Assembly (NCBI GenBank): GCA_016722525.1 | Contig: JADKJB010000001.1 | Span: 558,001-622,000, forward strand | Length of the DNA: 64,000 nt | Source: Bacteroidota bacterium | Lineage (GTDB): Bacteria; Bacteroidota; Bacteroidia; AKYH767-A; OLB10 | Direction: 5' to 3' | Shown here: positions 1-10,056 of the stretch, one piece after another | How the letters are laid out: each line of letters opens with the position of its first letter | Position numbering within the stretch: the first letter of the stretch is position 1 | Program-made: the position numbers and the translations under genes | The notes under the pieces: model-generated | Seen by the model: the letters and a program-made list of their open reading frames with translations, nothing else | The model's database searches: none | Told to the model about the DNA's origin: nothing

Positions 1-57
1 GAATTTGAGTATGAATTTAATGGTTTGGTTCCTAATCTTGACTCAGCACCTTTTTAA
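1..57 (+). CDS. possible 3' end of a gene cut by the window edge
   Basis: Reading from base 1, eighteen sense codons (EFEYEFNGLV...) run to a TAA at 55-57. The fragment is too short to assign to a family, and other frames are also open over part of it. A gene ending here would fit the 64-base gap before the next start at 122. Low confidence. Confidence 0.2.
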   Translation, partial: EFEYEFNGLVPNLDSAPF

Positions 58-121
58 AAGAAAATTATTTACTTAGCATTACATAGTAGTATTTGATTGT
101 ATAATTTTTATTGATACTCCT

Positions 122-1714
122 ATGAAAAATCTCTTCCTGATTCACGCATTTTGTTTTCTCTTCACTAACATTTCTTTTTCACAATCCGATTGCAGTAATC
201 CTACTCACATTGATATTTGTCCGAGTGTGGTTCTGGTTGGAGAAACCAATGCCGGAATGGGTGATGATGCCTCGGCTCCATGTAACATAGCTGGAGAAGA
301 TAAAGTGTATGAGTTATCAGCTCCTAATGGAGCCCGCCAGGTTTTTGTTGCTATCGAAAATGCAACAGGGCCAATGACTGTTTTTGTGGAAGAGATGGTT
401 TGTGGAACCGGTATGTGTACTTCGGAAAGTATTCTTTCTGGAAATACAAACTTAACTTTCAACGTTTCAAATTGGAATACGATAACGAATTTTTATTTGT
501 GGGTTGATGCTGCAACGACTGTTACTTATGATATTTCTTTTGGTGCGGATACGGGTTCGGTTTGGATTAATCTTCCTAACCTGCTGGGTAATCTGCAATT
601 TGACAGCAGTTTATGTATGACTCCCATATTTAATGTTGCTAAACCATTTTTCCATGTAAAATTTAATGGAGTGCCACAAACACATCCCATGACTCTGGCT
701 CCGTTGTTCAGTCCTGGAAATATGTGTATCAATACATTTTTTAAAAACACAACCGGACTAGAAGGTGTTAAAAAATTTGACTTTAAATTCAATGGATCCG
801 GTTATGCAATTGTTACGGGTGCTCCATCTATCCCTGGAAGTTATAATATTGGAAACTGGGTCACCACCAGTTCCGGACTGAATTGGAGTTATACTTTCAA
901 TGATGTATTGGGGATAGGTAAAGGTGATTTTTTAGGAGTGCCTAATACGTGCCTGACATACGAATTTTGTTTTACTATTATTCCGGTATCGAATGATCCG
1001 CAACTTACAAACGTAGATGTTGAAATAGTTGGTGATGGATTTGGTGCTCCCTACAGTGGTTATATTTCAACAGGATGCTGTCCGATTCCATTTGTAAATT
1101 GTTTAACCGGTAACTTTGGACCGGGCAGCGGTGCAGGAGCAAGCACATTTGGATTCGGTTTTGCCGATCCTGGCGGACCTTTGCCTGTTCAACTGCTGGA
1201 ATTTTCTGCAAAGGTCGTGGATGATTTTGTGAACTTGAAATGGGTCACCGCCACAGAAGTAAATAATGATTATTTTACACTACAGCGTTCCATAGATGGG
1301 TTTGAATGGGAAAATGTCAAAAATATTGATGGGGCAGGGAATTCAAATTCTGAAATTACATACCGTTATACCGACGAGCATCCACTTGATGGAATTTTAT
1401 ATTACCGGCTAAAGCAAACAGATTTTGATGGCCGAACTTCAAGTTCCAAAACAGTTAAAGTGGATGTTGGAATTAAAGAGAACATAAAAATTTATCCGAA
1501 CCCCGCAAAGGAATACATCACAATTGAAAATGGAAACAATTCAGATATACAGGTTACATTGATGAGTATTCCCGGAAGAAAATTGGATTTGGAAACAATT
1601 AGCGGCGGTGAGAAAATTACTTTATTGATGAAGGAAATTCCCAAAGGAATGTATTTTCTTATTGTGGAATCAAATGGAATGCTAATCAAAAAAGAGAAGG
1701 TAATCGTCCAGTGA
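122..1714 (+). CDS. secreted T9SS type A sorting-domain protein
   Basis: 530 residues. A signal peptide of about 20 residues (MKNLFLIHAF..., cleavage near SFSQ) is followed by Cys-containing beta-rich sequence with no domain I recognise. From about residue 350 there is the linker typical of Bacteroidota surface proteins: LPVQLLEFSAK, then a fibronectin-like stretch with the motif VNNDYFTLQRS. The last 75 residues form a type A C-terminal sorting domain (IYPNPAKEYI, then GMYFLIVESNG and a final KKEKVIVQ). Such tails direct export through the type IX system and are then cleaved. The function of the passenger part is unknown. It is convergent with the next gene, which carries the same linker and tail architecture. 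Confidence 0.85.
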   Translation: MKNLFLIHAFCFLFTNISFSQSDCSNPTHIDICPSVVLVGETNAGMGDDASAPCNIAGEDKVYELSAPNGARQVFVAIENATGPMTVFVEEMVCGTGMCTSESILSGNTNLTFNVSNWNTITNFYLWVDAATTVTYDISFGADTGSVWINLPNLLGNLQFDSSLCMTPIFNVAKPFFHVKFNGVPQTHPMTLAPLFSPGNMCINTFFKNTTGLEGVKKFDFKFNGSGYAIVTGAPSIPGSYNIGNWVTTSSGLNWSYTFNDVLGIGKGDFLGVPNTCLTYEFCFTIIPVSNDPQLTNVDVEIVGDGFGAPYSGYISTGCCPIPFVNCLTGNFGPGSGAGASTFGFGFADPGGPLPVQLLEFSAKVVDDFVNLKWVTATEVNNDYFTLQRSIDGFEWENVKNIDGAGNSNSEITYRYTDEHPLDGILYYRLKQTDFDGRTSSSKTVKVDVGIKENIKIYPNPAKEYITIENGNNSDIQVTLMSIPGRKLDLETISGGEKITLLMKEIPKGMYFLIVESNGMLIKKEKVIVQ

Positions 1715-1728
1715 CGATGCCTTCTCTT
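1692..1728 (-). terminator. intrinsic terminator hairpin for the minus-strand gene at 1762
   Basis: The arms 1692-1700 (AAGAGAAGG) and 1720-1728 (CCTTCTCTT) pair perfectly. A second block, 1703-1708 with 1713-1718 (ATCGTC/GACGAT), continues the stem around a small internal bulge and a 4-base loop. On the minus strand the stem is followed by six T residues. That makes it a good intrinsic terminator for the minus gene ending at 1762. It overlaps the last codons of the convergent plus-strand gene. Confidence 0.6.
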
Positions 1729-1761
1729 CAAAAATGCATTGTGATTTGAAAAATCAGTCAA

Positions 1762-3318
1762 CTATTGTAACACCAGCTTTTCCATTTTGCCTTCTGAATT
1801 AGAGACAAAATACATTCCCGAAGCCAATTCATCACAATTGACTTTAACTATCCCATCACCTGCTGCATCCATTTCTGCAGTATGAATTTCTTTTATCACC
1901 TTGCCGTTTATGTCAATTATAAGCAGATTTTTAAAGGCAGTTTCTGAATCAAATTTTACATAGAAAAAATCAAATGCCGGATTTGGAAATACCTGAAATG
2001 TTGCATTGGCTTTTGTTTCAATGCGGACCGATTTTATTTCAGAATAAGTGTACATCCCGTTGAAATCAGTTTGTTTTAAACGATAGTAGGAGGTTCCTTC
2101 GAAAGGATTTTCATCAATGGCATGGTAGTATAAAACACTGGTAGAATTTCCTGCACCATCAACATGGAGCAATGGCTCGAAGTCAGTACCATTCTCTGAT
2201 TTTTCTATAGTAAAATAATCGTTGTTTATTTCAGAAGCTGTTGCCCAGTTGAGATCTACATTTTTATCGGAGTTGAGTTTTACGGTGAATGTCAGCAGTT
2301 CGATCGGTAACGGAGTGCTTGATGCGACAAGTGTCCACATAGGATTGTAAACATTGTGATTAGGAATAGAAACGGTGTTCGTGGATGTATTTACAAATCC
2401 CATGGGAATCGGGTTCCATACAGTTCCATTATTTGACTGAGCTTGAATGGAGGATTCAGTAATGATATTGGTACTGCCACCAGTCGCATCCCATTCACTG
2501 TCCCGGTAAGTGAGCGATATAGTACTAACAGGTTTAGTAGTGTAGTTACCGGCATCCATAACCCACCACCTGTCTACTACATTTTGAGCATTTTCAGTTC
2601 CTGACAAACTCATCAGTGAACTCAATCCGTTTGGTAGCGGCCGGTTGTTGGGATTTGCTGCAGTTGCCGTGGGGTATGTGGCAACACTTATGTAGGCGTT
2701 ACTTCCTGCGCCGGCAGTATTTACTTCAAATGTAACAGGCAAGTAAGCGGTTGATGAAGAATTGCCAAATGGAAAGATATAATTGCCTGTATTGTTTTCT
2801 ATTTCCCATTTCATTATTCCATAACCAATTGCCGGACCTGTTTCCGATTCAATAAACCCTGATGTTCTGGTTACCGCAGTAGGATTAGAGTTGGTGATAG
2901 CGATATCTTTGGAATTTAAGTTGAGAATTTGTGATGAAAGAGAAAGGACGCCTGATGTTGAAGGTGTATTTCCCCCTACAATAATATCTTGTTGAAGGAG
3001 TTTGGTGCCGCTTCCTAACAACATCAGATTATTAAACACTGTGACATCATTACCCAAAATAGTTTGTACCCCACCATTCAGAATTACGGTTCCTTCGCTT
3101 GTGCCAAATAAACTGCTTCCACTGTTGTTAATGAAATCACCACTTAAATCCACTGTGCCATCATTCACAATGGTTGCCCCCGCAGTGTTTATGATATCGC
3201 CCTTTATGGTTATTTGTGATGTGTTGAATAATGTTGCTCCGTTCACTGTTACTACCTGGCTCATAGCCTGGATGATCATGACAAGGTTTAAAATAAAAAA
3301 TAAAACTGTTAGCTTCAT
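1762..3318 (-). CDS. secreted T9SS type A sorting-domain protein, beta-helix-like passenger
   Basis: With a start at 3318 the product is 518 residues and begins with a clean signal peptide (MKLTVLFFILNLVMIIQAMSQ). The open frame extends 49 codons further to an ATG at 3465, but that extension is charged and would bury the signal peptide, so I prefer the inner start. Residues about 20-150 are short repeating beta strands rich in N, G, T and V (a filamentous or beta-helix look). Next come LPIELLTFTVK, the VNNDYFTIEKS linker and a type A sorting tail (VFPNPAFDFFYV ... GMYFVSNSEGKMEKLVLQ). This linker and tail closely match those of the convergent gene at 122, which suggests a shared T9SS client class. 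Confidence 0.8.
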   Translation of the reverse strand: MKLTVLFFILNLVMIIQAMSQVVTVNGATLFNTSQITIKGDIINTAGATIVNDGTVDLSGDFINNSGSSLFGTSEGTVILNGGVQTILGNDVTVFNNLMLLGSGTKLLQQDIIVGGNTPSTSGVLSLSSQILNLNSKDIAITNSNPTAVTRTSGFIESETGPAIGYGIMKWEIENNTGNYIFPFGNSSSTAYLPVTFEVNTAGAGSNAYISVATYPTATAANPNNRPLPNGLSSLMSLSGTENAQNVVDRWWVMDAGNYTTKPVSTISLTYRDSEWDATGGSTNIITESSIQAQSNNGTVWNPIPMGFVNTSTNTVSIPNHNVYNPMWTLVASSTPLPIELLTFTVKLNSDKNVDLNWATASEINNDYFTIEKSENGTDFEPLLHVDGAGNSTSVLYYHAIDENPFEGTSYYRLKQTDFNGMYTYSEIKSVRIETKANATFQVFPNPAFDFFYVKFDSETAFKNLLIIDINGKVIKEIHTAEMDAAGDGIVKVNCDELASGMYFVSNSEGKMEKLVLQ

Positions 3319-3575
3319 ATAGAATCCTTTTTTTCTTTCGAGGGATTTTATTTCCATTTGAATGTTTTTACTTCGTTGGACAATAGTTGGTTGAAACTCC
3401 AGCGGTTCACTACATTCATTTACTGAAGTTTCTTTATCCTTTCGTGAAATTGTTGTTGCGTCCATTTTGATTGTGTGTTACTAAATTATTCCATTCCCGT
3501 TATACCAGCCATCGCCAAAACCGAATTCAGTATCAGGGAAAACATAACTTTATTTTCATTCAGTCACGAATCATC

Positions 3576-3773
3576 TTATGCCAAATACAGAACACCAATG
3601 GCAAGTATGCTCAGAATTCCCATGATAGTAATAATGGTCATTCTTTTATAGAGAATGATTTCCTGAATTACTTCATATAGTTTCAAAACCGGTATCCCAT
3701 CCTGTATTATTTTTTCAGTTGAATTTATAATTTCTTCCGGCTTGTCTTTTAATTGTTTGCTCAGATTTTTCAT
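3576..3773 (-). CDS. small membrane protein, unknown
   Basis: 65 residues with a charged amphipathic N-terminal half (MKNLSKQLKDKPEEIINS) and one C-terminal membrane segment (about residues 46-64, ITIMGILSILAIGVLYL). I do not recognise the family. It lies 37 bases downstream of the large repeat protein and is transcribed the same way, so co-transcription is likely. It could be a small inner-membrane accessory to that surface protein, but this is a guess from position only. Confidence 0.5.
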   Translation of the reverse strand: MKNLSKQLKDKPEEIINSTEKIIQDGIPVLKLYEVIQEIILYKRMTIITIMGILSILAIGVLYLA

Positions 3774-3810
3774 GATAGATGATAGATGATTGGTGTTTTA
3801 TAAATGAATA

Positions 3811-6128
3811 TTATTGTTCATAAACGACAAGAATTTTGACAGGCTTTGTCAGGATGTTGATAGAATTCCCTGGTACATTCCAGATTACAACATGTGAGTT
3901 GTTGGTGAGATAAACATATTCATATCCGGCGAAAGCATTAAACGCTGGAGCATAGTTCACTCCTGCACCTGCATCAACCTGAACACTTACTGATAAAATT
4001 TTCGATCCTGTCAACCCGTGGGGAATTGAAACAGAAGTACCTTGTGTTGCTGAAGTAGTTCCTGTTAATTTAATCATCTTTACTTTGGGTGAAGTTGATC
4101 CCAGCATAGTAAAACCATTCACTTCAAGTTCTGCTGCAGGTGCTGTTGTGCCTATTCCAACCTTTACTGCATCAACACCTGTTCCGCCAAGCGACATGCT
4201 GTTGTTCGCAGAAACTGCAGCGTTATATCCAATTGCTATAGCATTTGATAGCACGGAATTTACACTTGCATTTGTTCCTATCGCAATGTTTCTGAAACCT
4301 GAAGAGTTGTTATATCCCGCGTTAATACCTAAAAACACGTTATCTGTACCGGTAGAGTTTTGATATCCTGAAAAATATCCGTTAAATAAATTATTCGTTC
4401 CAAGAGTATTATTGTATCCTGCTCCTCTTCCGACAAATGTATTTTGTGATCCGGTGGTAACATATCCGCTATAATCACCAACAAAAGTATTGTTACTGGC
4501 ACCCACACTGTTATAACCACAACCGTGTCCGATATAAGTATTGCCGGCTCCGACTCCAACATTAAATCCGGAACCGGTACCTACAAAGGTATTGGCACTT
4601 CCTGTAGTGGCACTGGCCCCCGAGTTCGCTCCAACAAAAGTATTATTTGAACCTGTAGATAAATTTGCACCTGCAACACCACCTATTAAAGTGTTTGAAT
4701 TACCTGTAGTGTTTGAATACCCTGCATTTAATCCAAAAAATGAATTTTGAAATCCTGTAGTATTTTGTATTCCTGACTGAGTTCCAAAAAAGGAGTTATG
4801 GTATCCGGTACTATTATTGGCACCGCTTTGTGAGCCAACAAATGTGTTTAAATTTCCCAGGTTTGCATAACCTGCAATCCAGCCAATGAAAGTATTTTGA
4901 CTTCCGGCAGAAGCATTAAAACCTGTGCCTTCGCCAACCATGGTGTTATTACTACCTGTAGTATTTCCTACTCCACAATTTCTTCCAATGAATGTATTTA
5001 ATGTACCAGTTGAATTATTTAATCCTGATGCATGACCTACGAAAGTGTTGTTCGCTCCAACAGTATTCAATCTGCCGGAGGAACGTCCCACGAAAGTGTT
5101 GCCTCCACCGGTTGAATTGGTAAATCCTGCTGATGTTCCCAGAAAAGTATTTTGCGCACCTGTTGTGTTGTTCAATCCACTTGATGCTCCAACGAATGTA
5201 TTTAAATCTCCGGTTGTGTTTGCTGAACCGGAAATATGTCCGATAAAAGTATTGTTGTTTGCTGTTGTATTTGAATTTCCGGAATTGTATCCTACAAATG
5301 TATTTAGTCCGCCTGTTGTATTGCTACTTCCCGCTTGTCCTCCAATAAATGCATTAAAGTTACCAGTAGTGTTAGAGCCACCTGATAAAGTACCATAGAA
5401 GGAATTGTTGTTTCCGGTTGTCATCGAATAGCCTGACAAGTAACCAAACATTGAATTATAATTTCCCGACATGGTACCTAAAAAGCCACCTCCGCCGGAA
5501 TAGGCTCCGTATGCAGAATTATAGTTAGCTGTTGTGTTTGAACCACCTGCAGCTAATCCTGTAAACGTATTTAGTGATCCACTTGTGTTATAATATCCGG
5601 CAGACAAACCAGAAAAAGTATTTCCTGTACCTACTGTTGTACTGAAACCTGATTGCATACCCAGGTAGGTGTTCCAGTATCCGGTAGTGTTATTTCTTCC
5701 TGAATTTACACCACCGAAAAAGTTGGCAGTTCCAGTTGTATTTGCGTACCCGGCCGAATCACCAATAAATACATTCCAGATGCCTGTTGTATTTGCATTT
5801 CCCGTTACATTTCCAAAAAAAGAATTTTTATTTGTATTTTGCGCCATGCTGTTCCATCATAAAACCAAAACTCATTAAGTGTGCTGTCGAATACCAGCAA
5901 ACCTGTTGCAGGAGTCGCAATAGCAACTCGTTGTGCTGTGGTCATTCTGGGAATCAGTAAGCCCTTTGATGTAGATGTCAAATCGAGCAGCGCACTGGCA
6001 TCAGGGGTGAGGTTATTGATTCCCACATTCTGACCAAAGGCGACTACCGACATCATCAGCAAAATCCAGATGATCAAAATGAAAAATAAATTTGTGAGTT
6101 TGTTTGTGTGCTTGAGCATGGTGAACAT
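3811..6128 (-). CDS. large 17-residue-repeat (NTTG/TFVG) surface or fibre protein, split by a frameshift
   Basis: The N-terminal part (6128-5805) has a signal peptide and the standard Bacteroidota segment NVGI...PDASALLDL...KGLLIPRMT...FWFYDGTAW. The second part (5847-3811, 678 residues) holds thirty 17-residue repeats with consensus N-T-F-V-G-x-x-S-G-x-x-N-T-T-G-x-x. A tail-fibre-like C-terminus follows (VGIGTTAPAAELEVNG, then a roughly 90-residue globular end). The two frames overlap at 5805-5847. One extra base in the A4 run (minus strand; plus 5837-5840) or the T7 run (plus 5815-5821) would fuse them and continue the repeat register. The repeat resembles the beta-roll heads of trimeric adhesins, but that assignment is inference. 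There is no T9SS tail. Confidence 0.75.
4288..5823 (-). repeat. thirty tandem 51-bp (17-residue) coding repeats
   Basis: Thirty consecutive units spell xFxGxxxGxxNTTGxxN. Twenty-seven are exactly 17 residues, one is 21 (the unit with GGGGFLG) and two are 16. The units differ at the DNA level and in the variable positions, so the array is old or under diversifying exchange rather than freshly expanded. The period and the conserved Gly/Asn pattern suggest one turn of a beta-roll or beta-solenoid per unit. Confidence 0.85.
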
Positions 6129-6197
6129 TTTTTTAACAATGATACGTCCTGTTCGCAGCTCCTGTCAACAACTCTTTATCCAATGAATGTTTGGCTT

Positions 6198-6245
6198 ATC
6201 AAATGGTAATTAGTAACCGTTTGATCATTTGTTGTACCGTTTGAT
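6198..6245. promoter_or_regulatory. candidate LytTR-type operator: two direct repeats plus one inverted half-site
   Basis: ACCGTTTGAT occurs at 6216-6225 and again at 6236-6245, exactly 20 bases apart (two helical turns). An inverted near-copy, ATCAAATGGT, lies at 6198-6207. LytTR-domain regulators (AgrA, AlgR) are known to bind paired direct repeats of about nine bases resembling WMMGTTNRK with roughly two-turn spacing, and each copy matches eight of nine positions. The site sits in the intergenic region between the repeat-protein gene (minus) and the sensor kinase/LytTR operon (plus), so it could control both. The operator role is inference. Confidence 0.5.
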
Positions 6246-6338
6246 AACCTTCCTGCAAGGGGCAACTATCTCTTGCTTAATTTGTAAAACCTTTAGGAAA
6301 AAAACTTATTTTTACCCTTAGAATTATCCGCTATATTA

Positions 6339-9300
6339 ATGATTATCAATAATATATATGTTTCAAAAGTTGAGAAGGCACTTGCTTTTGTCACCTTCTT
6401 CCTATTGCACCTCCTTTCTTCCACAACAGGTTATTCCCAACCCGCTCAGTTCCGATTCAATCATTTCACCAGTGAAGATGGTTTGGCTCAAAATACAGTG
6501 TACGGAGTCACACAGGATAAATACGGATTCATGTGGTTCTCAACAAAAAATGGGGTTACAAAATATGATGGTTTTTCAGTCAAGAATTTTAAACCTTCAA
6601 ATATTACAATAGGTGATGTAGTTGATGTTTCACAATGTATTGTTACGGATACAGATGGAAATGTTGTTTTTGGAACCGGTCATGGTTTGTATATCATTGA
6701 TGTGAATACTGATTCTGTTTTACGAAATGTAAATTTTAATAATTTCGACTCAAGCGATATCTATGTAAATAATATTTTTTCTATTTTGCCTGATGGAAAT
6801 TTTTATTGGCTGGGTACCGGAAATGGTTTGATTCGTTACAACAAAATAACCAACACCAAAAAATATTTTTCAGGTAGTGATCTTATTCCGGGTTGGGAAA
6901 CAAAAAGATGCTGGATAAAAAGTGTAGTCAAAGGTCCTGATGGAAATATTTATATCTCCACTCAAAAAGGGCTCGTTAAAATGAATCCTTCCAGTTTTAC
7001 TTTTAATGTATTTAACTCTAATGGTAAAGGAGAATATTTTGTCGACAATGATTATTTTTCTGCATTGCAATTTGATAAGTCGGGCCGTTTGTGGGCAGGG
7101 ACTTTAAGGCAAGGTGTTTATTGTTTTGATTTTGTTAATGGAACGCATACTAATATCAATTTTACAGGTCTGACTGACTCATCGGAAACATTCAATGAAG
7201 TAAAGAGATTAACACTTGATAAATTTAACCAATTGTGGATTGGAACTCAATACACAGGACTTGTTAAACTTGATACCAGATCACATTCCTTTCAGCGAAT
7301 CCGTTCTAATACATTTTCATCCTATTCACTTTCGAGTGACCTGATCAGTGCGCTGTATGAAGACAGAAATGGAATACTGTGGATTGGAACTTATAACAAT
7401 GGCGTTGACAGAACCAATGTAGCAGGAATTCCATTTGTTAATATTCCTTTTGCATCTTCCGACAGTTCCTGTTTTCAACTTAAAGCTGTAGAATGTTTTG
7501 CTGAGCAGGATTCAACTTTCATTTGGGTGGGTACAATGCAAGGTTTGTTCAGGTTTAACAGAAACGACTATTCCTGTGCCACATTTGAAGAGGTTACGGG
7601 AAATAAAATTAATCTTCCGCACCCATCAATTGTTGGACTTGAGGTTGACAACAACAACAACCTGTGGATTGGATGTCGCTCGGATGGAATTACAAAGGTT
7701 AATCTTCAGAATTGCACCTATCAGAATGATGCTCCTGATACCTCAAACCCTGTTATAAAAGGAAGTTTGGATTGCAGAGCAATTGCCAAGAGCCGTGCCG
7801 GTGAAATTATTTTGTGTTTTGATACACGTATTCTGAAATATGATTTGCAAAGCGATAAATTAAACCTGGTTGTTGATGCAGATAGTTCAATTTTGAAAAT
7901 CAGTCGCATGCATTTGATGTCATTCGATAATCAAAATAATATTTTCATCTGTAGCGATTATTATGGATTTTTTAAATTAAATCTGAGTTCATTAATAATG
8001 GATCGGATCAGTTCTCCGGATGAAACCAAAGACAGGCTTTCAACAAATACTTTATTGAGACAGTTTAAAAACGGTGAATTTGTTATAACCGATTTTAAGG
8101 GGCTATATCTTTTGGATAAAAAACTTAATTTTAAGAGGTTTTACAACGAAAAGCATGGACTCAGTGATGCGAAAATTATTAATTCGCATATCGATGATTT
8201 AGGAAGGGTGTGGGTAGCTACTTTTAACGGACTTTCAGTATTCAATCCGAACAGTTCCACTTTCAGGAATTATTATGTTCAGGATGGACTGGCCGAAAAT
8301 GAGTTCAGGGAATCAAAATCACTCATGGCCAAAGACGGCTACATGTTTTTTCCAACAAACAAAGGCTTTACCTTTCTGAATCCTGGGAATATAAATGTTA
8401 CATCCCGGCAGACTCCCGTTTTTTTTACGACATTTAAAATTGCCGGCAAAGAACAAAAATTCAAGACTAACATTAACAGTATAAATGCAATTTCGATACC
8501 GGCCGGAAATAATTTCTTCAATATTTCATTTGCTTCTGAAGGATTCAATACTATTAACCGATCAGCTTTTATGTATAAACTTGAAGGAGTTGATAAGGAA
8601 TGGATTGTTGCTTCACCCGGTCAAAATTCAGCCAATTATACAAATATAGAAGGAGGCGATTATGTTTTCAGAATCAAAGAGCAGGGCGATCACGCAATCG
8701 AAAAAGTTTTGAAAATACATATGGGAACACTATTTTATAAAGAATGGTGGTTCAGGTTACTGTTAGGAATAGCATTAACTCTCGCAATAGTTTATTTTAT
8801 TAAATTTCGTGAAAAGCAGATGAGAGAAGTGGAGTCGGCTAAAACAATTGATTATTTCGCGAATTCATTTTATGGTAAAAATTCAGTTGATGAAATATTG
8901 TGGGATGTTTGCAGAAATTGTATTTCCCGTTTGGGATTTGAAGACGCTGTTGTTTATATTTTAGATGATGAAAGAAAAGTGCTAATTCAAAAGGCTGCTT
9001 ACGGACCTAAAAACCCTAAGGATTTTGAAATTGTTCACCCGCTGGAAATACCATTGGGTTATGGTGTAGTTGGTGCTGTAGCAAAAACAGGAAAGGCAGA
9101 GTTGATTTTAGATACTACAAAAGATGGAAGATACATCGCGGATGATGAAAGGCGTCTTTCGGAAATTTCAGTACCTATAATTTATGAAAACAAAGTTATT
9201 GGTGTAATAGATTCAGAACATTCCCGTAAACGATTTTTTACCAAAGAACATTTGAGGTTACTCAATACCATTGCATCCATTTGCTCTACAAAGATCGCAA

Positions 9301-10034
9301 AAGCTATGAGTGATCAGGAAGCTTCCAATAGGGAAAGAATGTTACTTGAAATTGGCAAAAAAGTAGCTGAGACAAGACTCATGGCTTTGAGAGCCCAGAT
9401 GAATCCCCATTTTATATTTAATTCACTGAACTCTATTCAGGAATGCATTGTGCACCAGAAAATTGATGATGCCCAGCGTTACCTGATTCAGTTTTCAAGA
9501 TTGTTGAGAATGGTTATCGACAACAGTGAACAAAATACCATCCCACTTGATAAGGAAATTGAATTTTTGAAATTATATCTGGATCTGGAATCACTTCGTT
9601 TTGGTAAAAGCTTTGAATATAATATCCATATTGAAGATGATCTCGATACGGAGGAAATCCAGTTACCTTCCTTGATAGTTCAGCCTTTTGTTGAAAATGC
9701 AATCTGGCATGGGTTGCTGCACAAAAAAGGGCAGCGTGTACTGAATATTTCATTTAAGTTATTCCAGTTTGATCAAATAATGATTGTGGTTGAAGACAAT
9801 GGTATTGGAAGAAAATTGGCTTCTGAAATAAAAGCAGACAGATTAGATGTTGTTAACCATGAAAGCAAAGGGCTTAAAATTACAATGGAAAGAATAGAAT
9901 TGGTAAAACTTCAGACGCAATTTAAACCGGAAATATGGGTTGATGACTTATTTGATGAATCCGGAAATGCAGACGTAACCATAATAAGTGCTAAGTTGTC
10001 TATCGACATTGATAAAGTGGTAACTAAAGTATAG
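6339..10034 (+). CDS. reg_prop/Y_Y_Y sensor histidine kinase with GAF domain, LytS-like
   Basis: 1231 residues. The order is a signal peptide (about 1-33), a periplasmic two-component propeller of reg_prop blades (about 40-720, repeated LWIGT-x-x-x-G-L and WFSTKNGVTKYD motifs), a Y_Y_Y domain (about 725-797), one membrane segment (about 803-823, WWFRLLLGIALTLAIVYF) and a GAF domain (about 850-995). A LytS-type His_kinase domain follows, with MNPHFIFNSLNSIQ and His1024, then a HATPase with N-box FVENAIWHGL (near 1117) and DNGIG (near 1153). It should autophosphorylate and signal to the LytTR regulator encoded 22 bases downstream. The GAF insertion between membrane segment and kinase core suggests a second, cytoplasmic input. 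The ligand cannot be read from the sequence. Confidence 0.9.
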   Translation: MIINNIYVSKVEKALAFVTFFLLHLLSSTTGYSQPAQFRFNHFTSEDGLAQNTVYGVTQDKYGFMWFSTKNGVTKYDGFSVKNFKPSNITIGDVVDVSQCIVTDTDGNVVFGTGHGLYIIDVNTDSVLRNVNFNNFDSSDIYVNNIFSILPDGNFYWLGTGNGLIRYNKITNTKKYFSGSDLIPGWETKRCWIKSVVKGPDGNIYISTQKGLVKMNPSSFTFNVFNSNGKGEYFVDNDYFSALQFDKSGRLWAGTLRQGVYCFDFVNGTHTNINFTGLTDSSETFNEVKRLTLDKFNQLWIGTQYTGLVKLDTRSHSFQRIRSNTFSSYSLSSDLISALYEDRNGILWIGTYNNGVDRTNVAGIPFVNIPFASSDSSCFQLKAVECFAEQDSTFIWVGTMQGLFRFNRNDYSCATFEEVTGNKINLPHPSIVGLEVDNNNNLWIGCRSDGITKVNLQNCTYQNDAPDTSNPVIKGSLDCRAIAKSRAGEIILCFDTRILKYDLQSDKLNLVVDADSSILKISRMHLMSFDNQNNIFICSDYYGFFKLNLSSLIMDRISSPDETKDRLSTNTLLRQFKNGEFVITDFKGLYLLDKKLNFKRFYNEKHGLSDAKIINSHIDDLGRVWVATFNGLSVFNPNSSTFRNYYVQDGLAENEFRESKSLMAKDGYMFFPTNKGFTFLNPGNINVTSRQTPVFFTTFKIAGKEQKFKTNINSINAISIPAGNNFFNISFASEGFNTINRSAFMYKLEGVDKEWIVASPGQNSANYTNIEGGDYVFRIKEQGDHAIEKVLKIHMGTLFYKEWWFRLLLGIALTLAIVYFIKFREKQMREVESAKTIDYFANSFYGKNSVDEILWDVCRNCISRLGFEDAVVYILDDERKVLIQKAAYGPKNPKDFEIVHPLEIPLGYGVVGAVAKTGKAELILDTTKDGRYIADDERRLSEISVPIIYENKVIGVIDSEHSRKRFFTKEHLRLLNTIASICSTKIAKAMSDQEASNRERMLLEIGKKVAETRLMALRAQMNPHFIFNSLNSIQECIVHQKIDDAQRYLIQFSRLLRMVIDNSEQNTIPLDKEIEFLKLYLDLESLRFGKSFEYNIHIEDDLDTEEIQLPSLIVQPFVENAIWHGLLHKKGQRVLNISFKLFQFDQIMIVVEDNGIGRKLASEIKADRLDVVNHESKGLKITMERIELVKLQTQFKPEIWVDDLFDESGNADVTIISAKLSIDIDKVVTKV

Positions 10035-10056
10035 TTGAAATTAAAATTGCAAGATC

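Noticed and set aside
3319..3465. 49-codon N-terminal extension of the T9SS protein at 1762
   Set aside because: It would place the signal peptide internally; it is charged, without a family, and the inner ATG at 3318 starts a typical signal peptide. I keep it as a possible separate leader only.
4288..5823. Possible CRISPR-like array because of regular 51-base spacing
   Set aside because: The repeats are degenerate, entirely coding, contiguous without unique spacers, and in frame with one protein.
5805..5847. Programmed -1 frameshift at the T7 slippery run of the repeat protein
   Set aside because: No downstream pseudoknot is evident and the same kind of one-base break occurs in eight other unrelated genes, so sequencing error or mutation is a simpler explanation.
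4085..5878. Plus-strand ORFs opposite the 17-residue repeat gene (Pro/Val-rich, e.g. 4085-4363, 5045-5398)
   Set aside because: They are antisense shadows. The 51-base coding repeat keeps the opposite frame open and gives a low-complexity P/V pattern; there is no start context or family.
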